NCBI GenBank assembly: GCA_023091735.1
Contig: JALKBU010000498.1
Span: 1-36,538 of the forward strand
Origin: Trichomonas tenax
Lineage: Eukaryota; Parabasalia; Trichomonadida; Trichomonadidae
Direction of reading: 5' to 3'
DNA length: 36,538 nt
Shown: piece after piece, positions 19,862-28,606 of the stretch
Layout: each line of letters opens with the position of its first letter
Numbering within the stretch: the stretch's first letter is position 1
Translations under genes and position numbers: made by a program
Notes under the pieces: model-generated
Databases searched by the model: none
Seen by the model: only the letters and a program-made list of their open reading frames with translations
What the model was told of the DNA's origin: nothing

Positions 19862-20776
19862 TTATAACTCTTCATCAATCTGGATGACGACATTATTAAT
19901 ATCATCTGAATCGAGCTCTTTCTTCTCTTGTTCAGGTTGAATTGTCGGTTCGACTGTTTCTGGTAGCTGAGACTGCTCTGGAGTCTTTGGTTTAATATAT
20001 CCCAATATCTGTTTGTAATAATGCAAAAGGAAGATGAGAGCAAAGCAAATTCCAACGAGTATTTGAAAATAACCAAATTCCGTGAGTTTCGCTTCAGCTC
20101 TTCTAATGCATTTGTATGTAAATGGATTTTCTAACTTATATTCTTCGACTTTTGAACTCAATAAATCGTCAATTTGATGCAGATTACAAACATTAGTGAA
20201 TGATGCATCTTCGCCATCAAATTTGAGAGTAAGAGTTGTGTTTTGCGACGGAGGAATCACAACAACGAACGGATAAACAGTATTAATTCTATAAGAATTA
20301 ATATAATCAGGATTGAATGCATCACCGTTACCGTCGTTATATATAACGCGAAGTTTTTCGTTGGATGTGTAGCTAACGTATGTATACGCTATAGGAGAGA
20401 ATATACAAATTGAAAAATTGTGAGCGTAGTTATTGAGTTTGAGTTCAATACCTTCTGTCTGTTCTGCCCAAAAGTTTAAACCATCACAAATATCTTTCTT
20501 GAATCTCCAAAAATTATATAAAATTGGTCTATCGTGATCTACTGTAAAATATGTTTGTCTTCCGTATGAAGAAAATACGTTTCTTGTTAAAGGATACTTA
20601 ACTTTGTTCGTAACAACGCTCACTCCCATTATATCGTTTCTATCTATGTGAATGAAGCCTCTGTGACTGTGATATTCGGTGAAATCGAGATATGCGCCCT
20701 GCCTAGTGAACTTTTCGGTATAAAAAGATTTGTCTTTATCAAAAAATGACAGAGTAAATCGCAACAAGAAAAACAT
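19862..20776 (-). CDS. Type I membrane protein, function unknown
   Basis: A 304-residue protein. I use the ATG at 20776 (MFFLLRFTLSFF); the reading frame is open four codons further, but only to a GTG. The N-terminal dozen residues form a signal peptide. An ectodomain of about 215 residues follows, with a few Cys, aromatic-rich strands and potential N-glycosylation sites (for example NFS and NTT). A single membrane span near residue 238-258 (FQILVGICFALIFLLHYY) precedes an acidic Glu/Gln/Pro-rich cytosolic tail of about 45 residues. No known domain is recognised. It could be a surface or endomembrane receptor-like protein. AAAAGTGAC lies 7 bases upstream of the ATG. Tandem with the genes on either side on the minus strand. 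Confidence 0.8.
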   Translation of the reverse strand: MFFLLRFTLSFFDKDKSFYTEKFTRQGAYLDFTEYHSHRGFIHIDRNDIMGVSVVTNKVKYPLTRNVFSSYGRQTYFTVDHDRPILYNFWRFKKDICDGLNFWAEQTEGIELKLNNYAHNFSICIFSPIAYTYVSYTSNEKLRVIYNDGNGDAFNPDYINSYRINTVYPFVVVIPPSQNTTLTLKFDGEDASFTNVCNLHQIDDLLSSKVEEYKLENPFTYKCIRRAEAKLTEFGYFQILVGICFALIFLLHYYKQILGYIKPKTPEQSQLPETVEPTIQPEQEKKELDSDDINNVVIQIDEEL

Positions 20777-21143
20777 TAAAATTGTCACTTTTCTATTTAT
20801 TTGTCAAAAATATAACTTTACTTGGCATAGCATTTAAAAATCACGATTTCCAAAAATCTCCTCAAAAATAGGCATACAAAGCTTTTCACAACTTCAAACT
20901 TTGAGATTTGATAGTACTTATTATATGCTATGATATGGCATATTTAAAACTGTTCAATATTAAAGTTCTATGATAAAAATTTATCATCTTGTTGTAGGTA
21001 TTAAATTATGCAAAAACATTTCTACAATTTGGGACATCGTGAGTTATTTTATGTTTGTGATGGAAATGAAGATGTATAAAAGCTATATGCTTGATTTAAA
21101 ATAATAAATTTATAAATAACTTTTATGATTTACAATTAAGAAA
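20777..21143. other. Intergenic spacer
   Basis: AT-rich spacer between two tandem minus-strand genes; it holds the 3' end of the dynein chain gene and the promoter of the membrane protein. No repeat or gene seen. Confidence 0.6.
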
Positions 21144-23177
21144 TTATTCGTCATCTTGTTTCTTTTCGAACTCTTCGAACTCCTTAATGATCTTTGTATA
21201 CTCCTTTTCAAACTGAACAAGCTCTACGTCGACCTTCTCACCGTCATCTTCTTCCTCAGGCGCCTTTTCTTCCTCGCCTTCAGCCTGACCCTCGGCCTTG
21301 ACCTGCTCAGTCTTCTTGTTGCCACCGCCACGTGCGTTGAATCTCTCCTTCGTCTGCTGAACAAACTTATTCTGTTGTTCGACGAAGGCCTTAAGCTGCT
21401 CTTCCTCGTTAGGAGCTGGGTTCGACATGAATCCTGGTACCTGGAAGATCATGAGAGTGCCGTCACCGCAGCCAATGCAAAGAAGCTGGACGCCGGTCTT
21501 AGACTTTCCGAATGCAAGGCTTGAGACACGAGATGAAGCGACACTCTGTGAGAAGAGGCACTCGTGGCTCTTATCAAGGATAGACCAAACTTCGATGTCG
21601 CCGTTTTCCTTACCGACAACGAATACGCTCGGCCTTGTTGGAGAAAAGACAACGCATGCAGCTGGATGGTGGCGAGCGGCAGACCTGAAGAGCTCTGTGA
21701 CCTCGTTCGCAAGATCCGCGAGTACAACCTGGCATCTATCGCATCCGACGAACAAACCGTGAACAAATGGGTTCTCGACGAATCCGACAGCTGTGTGGTA
21801 CATCAATTGCTGGCTAGATGAGATATATGGGTTCTGACGTCCAATGACTGTTTTATCTGGACCGTTAATCCAGTTGAAGGCGCAGGCATCACCATACTCT
21901 GTCACGAAGCGGCAGTCGCCTGTAAATGCGCCATTGTCATCTGTGAGAAGTCCGAAAATTGTGCCTGGATAATAAATATTCTCTTTTGCGGACTTGAAGA
22001 GGTTCATGTTGAATGTTGGGAGCCACTCGTTCTGGAGTGAAGCGCCTGGAAGCAATGCATGCGTATTTGGAGCGCATGTTGTCTCATCAATATCGATATC
22101 CCAAATAATAAGGTGTCCATCGACTGAAATTGTGGCAAACTGTGTTGTGTTCTCGCACTGTGTGACTTCACCGATGCGAGTGAACTTCTGTGTCTTTGGA
22201 AGAAATTTGAGGTCGTAAACTGGTTGTGTGTGAGATTTAGATGGTGTAAGATTTGGTCCAAAGAATGTAGAAGCATACTTTGGATGGTAGAATGTTGAGA
22301 ATGAATCTTCTGTCGAATATGAGGTTCTAAGATCTGCGCTGATCTTTGTCTTTTCGTCGGAGATATCCCAGAGTAAAACTTGGCCGTTCTCGCAACCGCC
22401 CACAATGATATTTGGATTGTGTGGGCAGAACTTGAAGCATAAAACAACTGATGGAGATTCTAAGACGTATTGTGGGTGCAAAATAGCCTGGAAGTTCCAG
22501 ATAAAGATGTGCTCGACTGGAGCGCTCGATGATTTCTTCATATACTGATCGAATGATGATGACGACGCGAATGAAATGCCAACTGTCTCGTTTGAGCCTG
22601 GCATAACATCGATGCATGTAACTGGACTGCTGAATCTCGCGTCCTTGAGCGACAAAAATTCTTTGAGTTGTGAAACACTGAATGATTTAACAAGAGAGTC
22701 ATCGCAAGCTTTGAGATTTGCCAATTGATCATGGAATACGTCCGAAGATACATTCGATTCAAGGACAGGAGAAACTCTTTCCGCGATTTTATGCGCAAAT
22801 TGCAAGAAATCTTCCTGTTCTTGAATTGATTGACGTAATTCAGGTAAAAACGTTACTGGAATTGTTTGTGCTGACGAATTTACTTTTCTGCACCACGGAC
22901 TTTGCGTGGCGACTTCTGTTGTTGTTTCTGTGCTTTGTATCGCGCAATCTAAGGTGGCCCTAACTAAATCGTAGTTGGGATCCTTAAAGGAACGATATTC
23001 GACAAGGCCTTCAGTGCCTAAGTGCGAATCTCTGTCAACAAAATTTCGTTTTTTGTTTAATTCTTTCTGTGGACGTGTAATTAAAAGCTGAAAGAGATTT
23101 CGTGTGTTCTGGACTGTCAGGAGCTTGACCTCCTCTTCTAATGTAAGAGGAGGCGCTGGAGCTTCTTCCTCAGTCAT
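21144..23177 (-). CDS. DNAI3: Axonemal inner-arm dynein intermediate chain (WDR63/IC140 orthologue)
   Basis: A 677-residue WD-repeat protein. The start is the ATG at 23177 (MTEEEAPAPP); the frame is open further only to a TTG. LESPSVVLCFKFCPHNPNI followed by GGCENGQVLLWDIS matches the LESP-FCFKFCP-GGC-NGQ-WDI run of WDR63; ENGDIEVWSILDKSHE and the segment LMIFQVPGFMSNP fit its last blades. Before the propeller, a helical segment (about 100-170) resembles the WDR63 region that binds other dynein subunits. The C-terminus is a Glu/Lys-rich coiled coil ending KKQDDE. DNAI3/IC140 assembles the two-headed I1/f inner dynein arm, which sets flagellar waveform; this fits a flagellated protist. The 3' third is GC-rich relative to its flanks. 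Confidence 0.9.
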   Translation of the reverse strand: MTEEEAPAPPLTLEEEVKLLTVQNTRNLFQLLITRPQKELNKKRNFVDRDSHLGTEGLVEYRSFKDPNYDLVRATLDCAIQSTETTTEVATQSPWCRKVNSSAQTIPVTFLPELRQSIQEQEDFLQFAHKIAERVSPVLESNVSSDVFHDQLANLKACDDSLVKSFSVSQLKEFLSLKDARFSSPVTCIDVMPGSNETVGISFASSSSFDQYMKKSSSAPVEHIFIWNFQAILHPQYVLESPSVVLCFKFCPHNPNIIVGGCENGQVLLWDISDEKTKISADLRTSYSTEDSFSTFYHPKYASTFFGPNLTPSKSHTQPVYDLKFLPKTQKFTRIGEVTQCENTTQFATISVDGHLIIWDIDIDETTCAPNTHALLPGASLQNEWLPTFNMNLFKSAKENIYYPGTIFGLLTDDNGAFTGDCRFVTEYGDACAFNWINGPDKTVIGRQNPYISSSQQLMYHTAVGFVENPFVHGLFVGCDRCQVVLADLANEVTELFRSAARHHPAACVVFSPTRPSVFVVGKENGDIEVWSILDKSHECLFSQSVASSRVSSLAFGKSKTGVQLLCIGCGDGTLMIFQVPGFMSNPAPNEEEQLKAFVEQQNKFVQQTKERFNARGGGNKKTEQVKAEGQAEGEEEKAPEEEDDGEKVDVELVQFEKEYTKIIKEFEEFEKKQDDE

Positions 23178-23943
23178 ACCGTTTATTTGCTGTAAAGTTT
23201 TCAAATCGCATTCCTAAAAAAACGTATTTTTTGTCCAGTGCTATTTTGGACCCCTTTTGACCATATATTTGATTATTTCTCTTGATGTAGAGTCTAAATA
23301 CTAAAAATTGGTTCATTTTATTAATATATTTTATTCATTTGATTTTATTTTTGTGTTTAGAGCTTTTAAACAATTGACACTCAATAGCACTAGATATAGG
23401 TAATTCAATTTTTGGTCCTTAAAGGTTAATTCTTATTTTGATATTTGCAAAAAAAAAAGTAAATTCGTTTATTCCAACTGACAACTTGCATTTTGATTTT
23501 CCATTGAACGAAAAATCTATATGAGAAAGTTCCTCCGAATAACACAAAAATATATTTTATATAATTTGAATATATCATAATGCAGCTTGTAATTCTTGAT
23601 TTAGCTTTACATTATCTTATTGAACATATTTGATATCTGTTAGAGAGCTTTTTCTGTTAAAATTGTAATGAAATTAAAATATCAACAAAAAATGAGTGAT
23701 TTAGCCAGAAACACATTGAATTATTGTTTCCACGCGTCTAGGCTATATATTACAATATGTGATGGAAGTCACAAATGTAAAATTCGTATAAGAATAATAT
23801 ACAAATATCAAATGACTCCGAAATATTACTAGAGTTCAAAAGAACTAATGACGTCCCTGATGATTTTGATGTAGAATAGTGTATGATAGCATATCGAATT
23901 TAAACTTTTTCTTTAAATTTCTCTATTTTTCATTTTACAAAAC

Positions 23944-23966
23944 TGTCATGTAAAGTTTACATGACA
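23944..23966. repeat. Palindrome TGTCATGTAAA-G-TTTACATGACA
   Basis: Perfect 11-base arms around a single G. The arm TTTACATGACA recurs as spaced direct repeats at 31793-31940 and in the hairpin at 9885-9912. Confidence 0.85.
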
Positions 23967-24070
23967 TAGAGTTTTTAACACGAACATAACATAACGTAAA
24001 AAGCTTGTATCAAATCCATATTTACTAACAAAATTTGAATTCTTGTATCATTCAAATTTGAATTTAACCG

Positions 24071-24084
24071 CCTCTTTTCTAATT
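24071..24084 (+). repeat. Direct repeat CCTCTTTTCTAATT, left copy
   Basis: Identical to 24464-24477, 393 bases away; the two flank the recombinase remnant. Both are preceded within about 14 bases by GAATTT. Confidence 0.7.
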
Positions 24085-24134
24085 TTTTTGCAAATTTTTT
24101 CTCTCAATTTTTTTAATAAAAAAGGGGTTGTTTA

Positions 24135-24347
24135 TTAAATTATGGGGGTAATGGCTGTGGAAGCCTGACGCATGTCAATGGCAGTGTAACGAGTAAAAAC
24201 ATCAGTTTTCCACCTGCTCATAGACTTTATTGTAAAATCTGGAATATTCATAAGAGCTGCCCACGAGGCAGCTCTCTTTCGAAAACTGTGTGTACTGTAG
24301 TTATTGTCATGAAAGAGAATTTTCGGTGACTTCGGCAATAGAACCCA
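24135..24347 (-). pseudogene. Tyrosine recombinase, C-terminal remnant
   Basis: The minus frame, open from just after a TAG (24348-24350) to TAA, carries the C-terminal catalytic half of a tyrosine recombinase: HSFRKRAASWAAL (the H-x-x-R pair), MSRWKTDVFTRYTAID (the conserved Trp/His position and the nucleophile Tyr). These enzymes cut and rejoin DNA through a Tyr-DNA link and are encoded by elements such as Cryptons and DIRS-like elements. There is no ATG before HSF, and the N-terminal domain and first catalytic Arg are absent, so it cannot be a working enzyme. Flanking CCTCTTTTCTAATT direct repeats may mark the ends of the element or of a deletion. Element family unresolved. Confidence 0.75.
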
Positions 24348-24463
24348 CTAAAGCATTATAGAAGTTCATTTGAAAAGTGAAAATTGAACTAGAAAATATA
24401 AGAAAAAACAATTACGTAAATTATACTAAACAACCTGAATATATATGAATTTCAATTGCGATT

Positions 24464-24477
24464 CCTCTTTTCTAATT
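24464..24477 (+). repeat. Direct repeat CCTCTTTTCTAATT, right copy
   Basis: Identical to 24071-24084. A run of 15 or more A follows immediately. Confidence 0.7.
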
Positions 24478-24520
24478 AAAAAAAAAAAAAAAAATGAGAA
24501 ACGCGTCTTATTCAAATTTA

Positions 24521-24598
24521 ATTCTTGACAAAAGTGACATATTTTGAAAAGTTTACAAAAAGTAACTTTTCTAAAATGGTCCATTTTGTATCAAGAAT
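24521..24598. repeat. Imperfect hairpin 1
   Basis: ATTCTTGACAAAAGTGACAT at the left pairs imperfectly with the region ending TTTTGTATCAAGAAT at the right, continuing inward through TTTTGAAAAGTTTAC / GTAACTTTTCTAAAA. Total 78 bases. The arms contain the TCACTTTT core on the minus strand. Confidence 0.7.
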
Positions 24599-24599
24599 G

Positions 24600-24653
24600 G
24601 AAATATTCGAGAAAAGTGACATCCCGGAGGGTGTGACTTTTGTCGAATATTTC
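24600..24653. repeat. Near-perfect hairpin 2
   Basis: GAAATATTCGAGAAAAGTGA... (from 24600) pairs with ...TGACTTTTGTCGAATATTTC (to 24653) over about 23 bases with two mismatches and a short GC-rich loop (CCCGGAGG). It starts one base after hairpin 1. Confidence 0.8.
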
Positions 24654-24939
24654 AAATTTATGCCTCCTGAAAATATTTTTGAACCTCTGTTGTTACAAAT
24701 ACAATCCACACTATATATTAATGTTAAATTTATAAATAAAATGATAGTAAATTGTAAAAATCTATTTTGAAATTGTAAAACACCATATATAATGGTGTTA
24801 TTAATGAATTTAAAGTCAAATTGGAAAAAGCAGACAATAATTCTCATATCTCGAGAATTAGCTCATTAATCATCAGTTTTTCTTTGAAATTCAGTTGTAA
24901 CATCATAACCTAAGATCAATACGTCTCAGCGCGGTTTTG

Positions 24940-24955
24940 TATGGAATTTTCCATA
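24940..24955. promoter_or_regulatory. Promoter-proximal palindrome upstream of the PP1-like gene
   Basis: TATGGAA-TT-TTCCATA, flanked on both sides by GCGC (24929-24932 and 24956-24959). It ends 44 bases before the ATG at 25000. A dimeric regulator site is possible; no factor can be named. Confidence 0.35.
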
Positions 24956-24999
24956 GCGCATTGAAAAAAAATTGAAAAGTGCCATTACATTCTGAAAAA

Positions 25000-26277
25000 A
25001 TGCAGAAAGATGATATTGGAGCTTCAAGCACGCATAATTCTACTGACAACATTCAGGAACTGGCTGCAAAGAACGCGCCTGAGATAGTTAACAGTGATAA
25101 CTCTAAATCAATTAATTCAATATCCGACTACGAAGGTCAAATGCCTATAATGAACAATGCTCATGGTGTTATGAACGGAAATAGAAAGTCTCAGAATGAC
25201 AAATCAGCTTCAAAAGGATTCGATTTATCATCTGATTCAAAGCAAGATATGAATTGTCAATCAAAAATGCAATCACTCGCTATCAACTTAGACATTGATT
25301 CTACATGTACGCTCAACTATGAAGAGAAGAAAGAGATCAAAGCGATATTAGAAAAACTACTCAAAATTAAGAACTCACCAGTAGGTACAAGAGCAGGAAT
25401 TACGAAACAGGATGTTTATTTCTTGAATTCTAAAGTTATTCCAATTTATGAATCACAACCAGTTTTATTAAACATAAAAGCGCCACTAATGATTGTCGGA
25501 GACTTACATGCGCAGTTCCATGACCTCATTCGCATATTTGAACAAGTCGGATATCCACCAGAACACGATTTTGTATTTCTCGGCGATTACGTCGATCGTG
25601 GAATGCACAGCGTGGAGACTATATGTTTATTGTTCTGTTATAAGATCCTATATCCTTCAAAGATCTATATGTTAAGAGGAAATCATGAATGCACATATAT
25701 TAACAGATTATACGGATTTTATGATGAATGCTTAATGTATTACTCTGTTGACTACTACAGAAAGATTAGTGAAGCATTCAAATATCTTCCTATCGCTGCT
25801 GTAATCGATGATAAGATTTTCTGCATTCATGGTGGTTTATCGCCGGATCTCAAGTCACTTGATGATATAAAGAAGATAGATAGACCAATAGAAGTCCCAG
25901 AAGAAGGCCTTCTATGTGATTTGCTGTGGGCTGATCCTGATCCTGATGTTGATGGATGGGCAGAGAATCAACGCGGATCATCATATTGCTTTGGAGCAAA
26001 CAAAGTTGAAGAGTTCCTCAAGAAGAATGACTTCGACTTAGTCTGCAGAGCGCATCAAGCTGTAATGGATGGCTTTGAGTTCCCATATCCAAACAATCAG
26101 TGCTTGGTTACATTATTCAGTGCACCAAACTATTGCTATGAATATGAGAATGCTGGTGCTGTCCTTCAAGTTGATGAAACACTTTATTGCAGCTTCATTA
26201 TCATCGAACCAAAGAATTGGTTCTTAGACGATCAGCCTATCACTGAACGTGCTGGTACGCCTCCACGCTCATACTAA
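25000..26277 (+). CDS. PP1-like Ser/Thr protein phosphatase (PPP family)
   Basis: A 425-residue protein. I use the ATG at 25000 (MQKDDIGASS); seven upstream codons are open but begin with GTG. Residues 1-105 are polar, Ser/Asn-rich and probably disordered; such a long N-terminal extension is absent from standard PP1 (about 330 residues). The catalytic core has GDLHAQF (167-173), GDYVDRG (195-201), RGNHE (226-230), HGGLSPD (277-283), RAHQAV and SAPNYCYEYENAGA, and the PP1-type YGFYDEC and LLCDLLWADPDPD. It should dephosphorylate Ser/Thr with a two-metal centre in the cytosol or nucleus. Oddity: the usual Gly of GDxHG is Ala171. The catalytic Asp and His remain, so activity is still plausible. 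AAAAGTGCC lies 16 bases upstream of the ATG. Confidence 0.92.
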   Translation: MQKDDIGASSTHNSTDNIQELAAKNAPEIVNSDNSKSINSISDYEGQMPIMNNAHGVMNGNRKSQNDKSASKGFDLSSDSKQDMNCQSKMQSLAINLDIDSTCTLNYEEKKEIKAILEKLLKIKNSPVGTRAGITKQDVYFLNSKVIPIYESQPVLLNIKAPLMIVGDLHAQFHDLIRIFEQVGYPPEHDFVFLGDYVDRGMHSVETICLLFCYKILYPSKIYMLRGNHECTYINRLYGFYDECLMYYSVDYYRKISEAFKYLPIAAVIDDKIFCIHGGLSPDLKSLDDIKKIDRPIEVPEEGLLCDLLWADPDPDVDGWAENQRGSSYCFGANKVEEFLKKNDFDLVCRAHQAVMDGFEFPYPNNQCLVTLFSAPNYCYEYENAGAVLQVDETLYCSFIIIEPKNWFLDDQPITERAGTPPRSY

Positions 26278-27391
26278 TGTTTCTTTACTTATATATTTTT
26301 TGTTCTGTTTCTTTATAAAGTTGGATTTCATATTACTTTCATTTTTTCACTTCAAACATCATGAATGAATGATAACTATCCATATAAATATGAATTAATA
26401 TTGACTCTATTTCTTGCGTATTCCATATCATTGATTGTAATGAAGAATCAATTTCAAAGCGTTAAATTTTCTAATATCAAATTCACGTATCATTTTCTAA
26501 ATGATTTAATAATCATTTGAATGAGTTTACTTCTTAATATACAGACTAATACAAGATGGTCTATTGTATACATATGCATTGTGTATCGTATATGGTATCA
26601 ATGTGTTTCATAGCCAATGATCAATTTATTAAAGCGGTAATTTCAACAATGAAAATCAAGGGAAAAACTTATGATTACGGCAATTACTCAGTTGCAAATA
26701 TGAATAAATTCAATATTTCGTTTGTTTTTAGAGTGTATAAGAGAACTTGATTGAAACATTGCATCAATCAATAAATACACAAATGAGCCTCTCATGACTA
26801 AAAATTTTAACACTTTCATCGAATGAAAACGAAATCTACATGTTCCATATTCCAAATCGTGTTATTGGAAAATTGAAAAATATCGAATTTGAATTTTAAC
26901 CTTGTTAAAGCTGCAAAACCTCTAAGCATTGTGTGTAAAGGCCAAAAACAACCGTAAACATGTTAATAATTTTACCCAAAAAATATGAGATCACTTTTTT
27001 CTCAAGATTTAACCGATTTTCCGCTTTTTCCAGTTTCTATGTCTCCATTGGAGTCCAAATACAGCAGCGACCTGTTGTATACCAAGATAATTCCGATTGA
27101 TTGACAGAGAAAATGCTCCATAATTCATCGATCTAATCACCACTGCCTTCAAGTAGCTATAATACCGACGCGATTACCTTGAACTCCACTAAAGAATTAA
27201 TCATCGAAATAATTGTAAATTTAGGCATACCAAGAGATATAGATTATGTTTTTAAAGTCAAAATCGAATTTTGGAGATTTTACTAAAAGTGGCCGGCTAA
27301 CTAAGAATCACTTTTATTTGTATTTTCTTTATTTAGAGGAGATAATAGATAAACGAAATAAAAAAACTTTTTTCCATCTCATTTTTTGTTA
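26278..27391. other. Intergenic region, 1.1 kb, tandem genes
   Basis: AT-rich spacer. A 64-codon ATG frame at 26556-26750 has no recognisable features and is probably chance. Around 27017-27140 a less AT-rich patch has a 39-codon minus frame (NRNYLGIQQVAAVFGLQW) that is protein-like but matches nothing I know. The last 100 bases are T-rich and hold the thioredoxin reductase promoter. Confidence 0.5.
27376..27391 (+). promoter_or_regulatory. Initiator-like element of the thioredoxin reductase
   Basis: TCATTTTTTG with putative +1 A at 27381, giving a leader of about 11 bases before the ATG at 27392. It fits the trichomonad TCA(C/T)(T/A) initiator, recognised in T. vaginalis by IBP39. Confidence 0.7.
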
Positions 27392-28306
27392 ATGTCTGCA
27401 ATCCAGATGGATCTCGTTATCATCGGCTCCGGCCCAGGTGGCAGCACAGCCGCCCTCTACGCCACCCGCGCCGGCCTTAAGACAGTCGTCCTCCACGGTG
27501 AAGTCCCAGGAGGCCAATTAACAACAACAACAGAACTCGAGAACTTCCCAGGCTGGAAGGGCACAGGCCCAGGCCTTGTCGAGAAGATCGAGCAGCAGGC
27601 TACAGAGGCTGGCGCCGAGTACAAGTACGAGGTCGTCACAAAGGTTGATTTCTCAGTCAATCCAAAGAAGCTCGAGACGGACATGGGCACAGTCTACGAG
27701 GCTAAGACAGTTATCATCGCTACAGGCGCCACAGCCATGTACTTAGGCCTTCCATCTGAGGATCGCCTCAAGGGCCGCGGTGTTTCTGCCTGCGCTACAT
27801 GCGATGGCCCACTCTACAAGGGCAAGAACGTCATCGTCGTTGGTGGTGGCGATGCTGCTGCTGAAGAGGCCCTTTACCTCTGCAACATCTGCAAGTCGGT
27901 TCACATGATCCACCGCCGTGACCAGCTCCGTGCTTCACTCCCAATGAGAAAGCGCGTCGAGAAGTCCTCCATCCAGATGGTTTGGGACTCTGAGATCGAG
28001 GAAATCCTTGGCGAAAATAAGGTCACAGGCGTCCGCGTAAAGAACAACAAGACAAACGAGACAAAGGAGATTCCATGCGACGGTGTCTTCATCGCCATCG
28101 GCCACCGCCCAGCTACAGCCATCTTCAAGGAGTACCTCGAGACAGATGCTCAGGGCTACTTCGTTACACACGGCTCTCCAGCTACAAAGGTCCCAGGTGT
28201 CTTCGTTTGCGGCGACTGCGCTGATCGTACATACCGTCAGGCTATCACATCCGCTGGAACTGGCTGCCAGGCTGCTCTCCTTGCTGAGAGATACCTCCAG
28301 GAGTAA
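27392..28306 (+). CDS. Thioredoxin reductase, bacterial low-molecular-weight type
   Basis: A 304-residue flavoenzyme. I take the ATG at 27392 (MSAIQMDL); the frame is open two codons further only to a TTG. FAD-binding GSGPGGSTAALYATRAG (about 12-28), redox-active CATC (Cys134 and Cys137), NADPH-binding GGGDAAAEE (151-159) followed by HRRDQLRAS, and the C-terminal FAD motif GVFVCGDCADRTYRQA are all intact. It passes electrons from NADPH to thioredoxin, supporting peroxiredoxin defence in an organism without glutathione reductase. Trichomonad TrxR is known to be of the bacterial short type, unlike the long selenoenzyme of animals. The gene is strikingly GC-rich (44 of the 60 bases from 27421), typical of strongly expressed trichomonad genes. 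Confidence 0.96.
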   Translation: MSAIQMDLVIIGSGPGGSTAALYATRAGLKTVVLHGEVPGGQLTTTTELENFPGWKGTGPGLVEKIEQQATEAGAEYKYEVVTKVDFSVNPKKLETDMGTVYEAKTVIIATGATAMYLGLPSEDRLKGRGVSACATCDGPLYKGKNVIVVGGGDAAAEEALYLCNICKSVHMIHRRDQLRASLPMRKRVEKSSIQMVWDSEIEEILGENKVTGVRVKNNKTNETKEIPCDGVFIAIGHRPATAIFKEYLETDAQGYFVTHGSPATKVPGVFVCGDCADRTYRQAITSAGTGCQAALLAERYLQE

Positions 28307-28606
28307 GAAAGTATTCATAAAAACTTTAAATATACAAGTTACCTGTCATAATTTTTTTAAGTCATTTGGTCATATTAAAACTATAAGCAATAATCACATC
28401 ATTTCCCATGATACTTCATTTATTTTCATAATTTTGATCATTTTTCATTAATTAAATTTTAGAAATATTCATTATTCATTATAATTCAATTGAAATTAAT
28501 AAAAAATCATTTAACTTTTTTGTGTTATCATTGATTTATGATTTTTATTAAATTCCGCGAATAAACTGTTTAGTAATGTACAATAAAAACATAGTATTAC
28601 AAATAT
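28307..28606. other. Convergent intergenic spacer
   Basis: About 300 bases of AT-rich 3' flank between two converging genes. No gene or repeat seen. Confidence 0.6.

Larger units (their letters stand above)
23178..24999. other. Divergent intergenic region, repeat-rich
   Basis: 1.8 kb spacer with no intact gene. It contains a 23-base palindrome (23944-23966), a tyrosine-recombinase remnant (24135-24347) flanked by 14-base direct repeats, an A15-or-longer run near 24478-24494, two adjacent hairpins (24521-24653), a short hairpin AACACCAT/ATGGTGTT (24779-24799) and a promoter-proximal palindrome (24940-24955). Confidence 0.6.

Noticed and set aside
20777..20788. Upstream GTG/TTG starts for the genes at 20776, 23177, 25000, 27392 and 30469
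   Set aside because: Trichomonads initiate at ATG; each gene has a suitable ATG a few codons downstream.
24518..24847. Overlapping frames of 81 (plus) and 109 (minus) codons across the twin hairpins
   Set aside because: The sequence is palindromic, so frames mirror each other; neither has a known motif, and the plus frame is not preceded by a good start context.
26556..26750. 64-codon ATG frame in the spacer
   Set aside because: No domain, no initiator at the right distance, and biased to residues coded by AT-rich codons.
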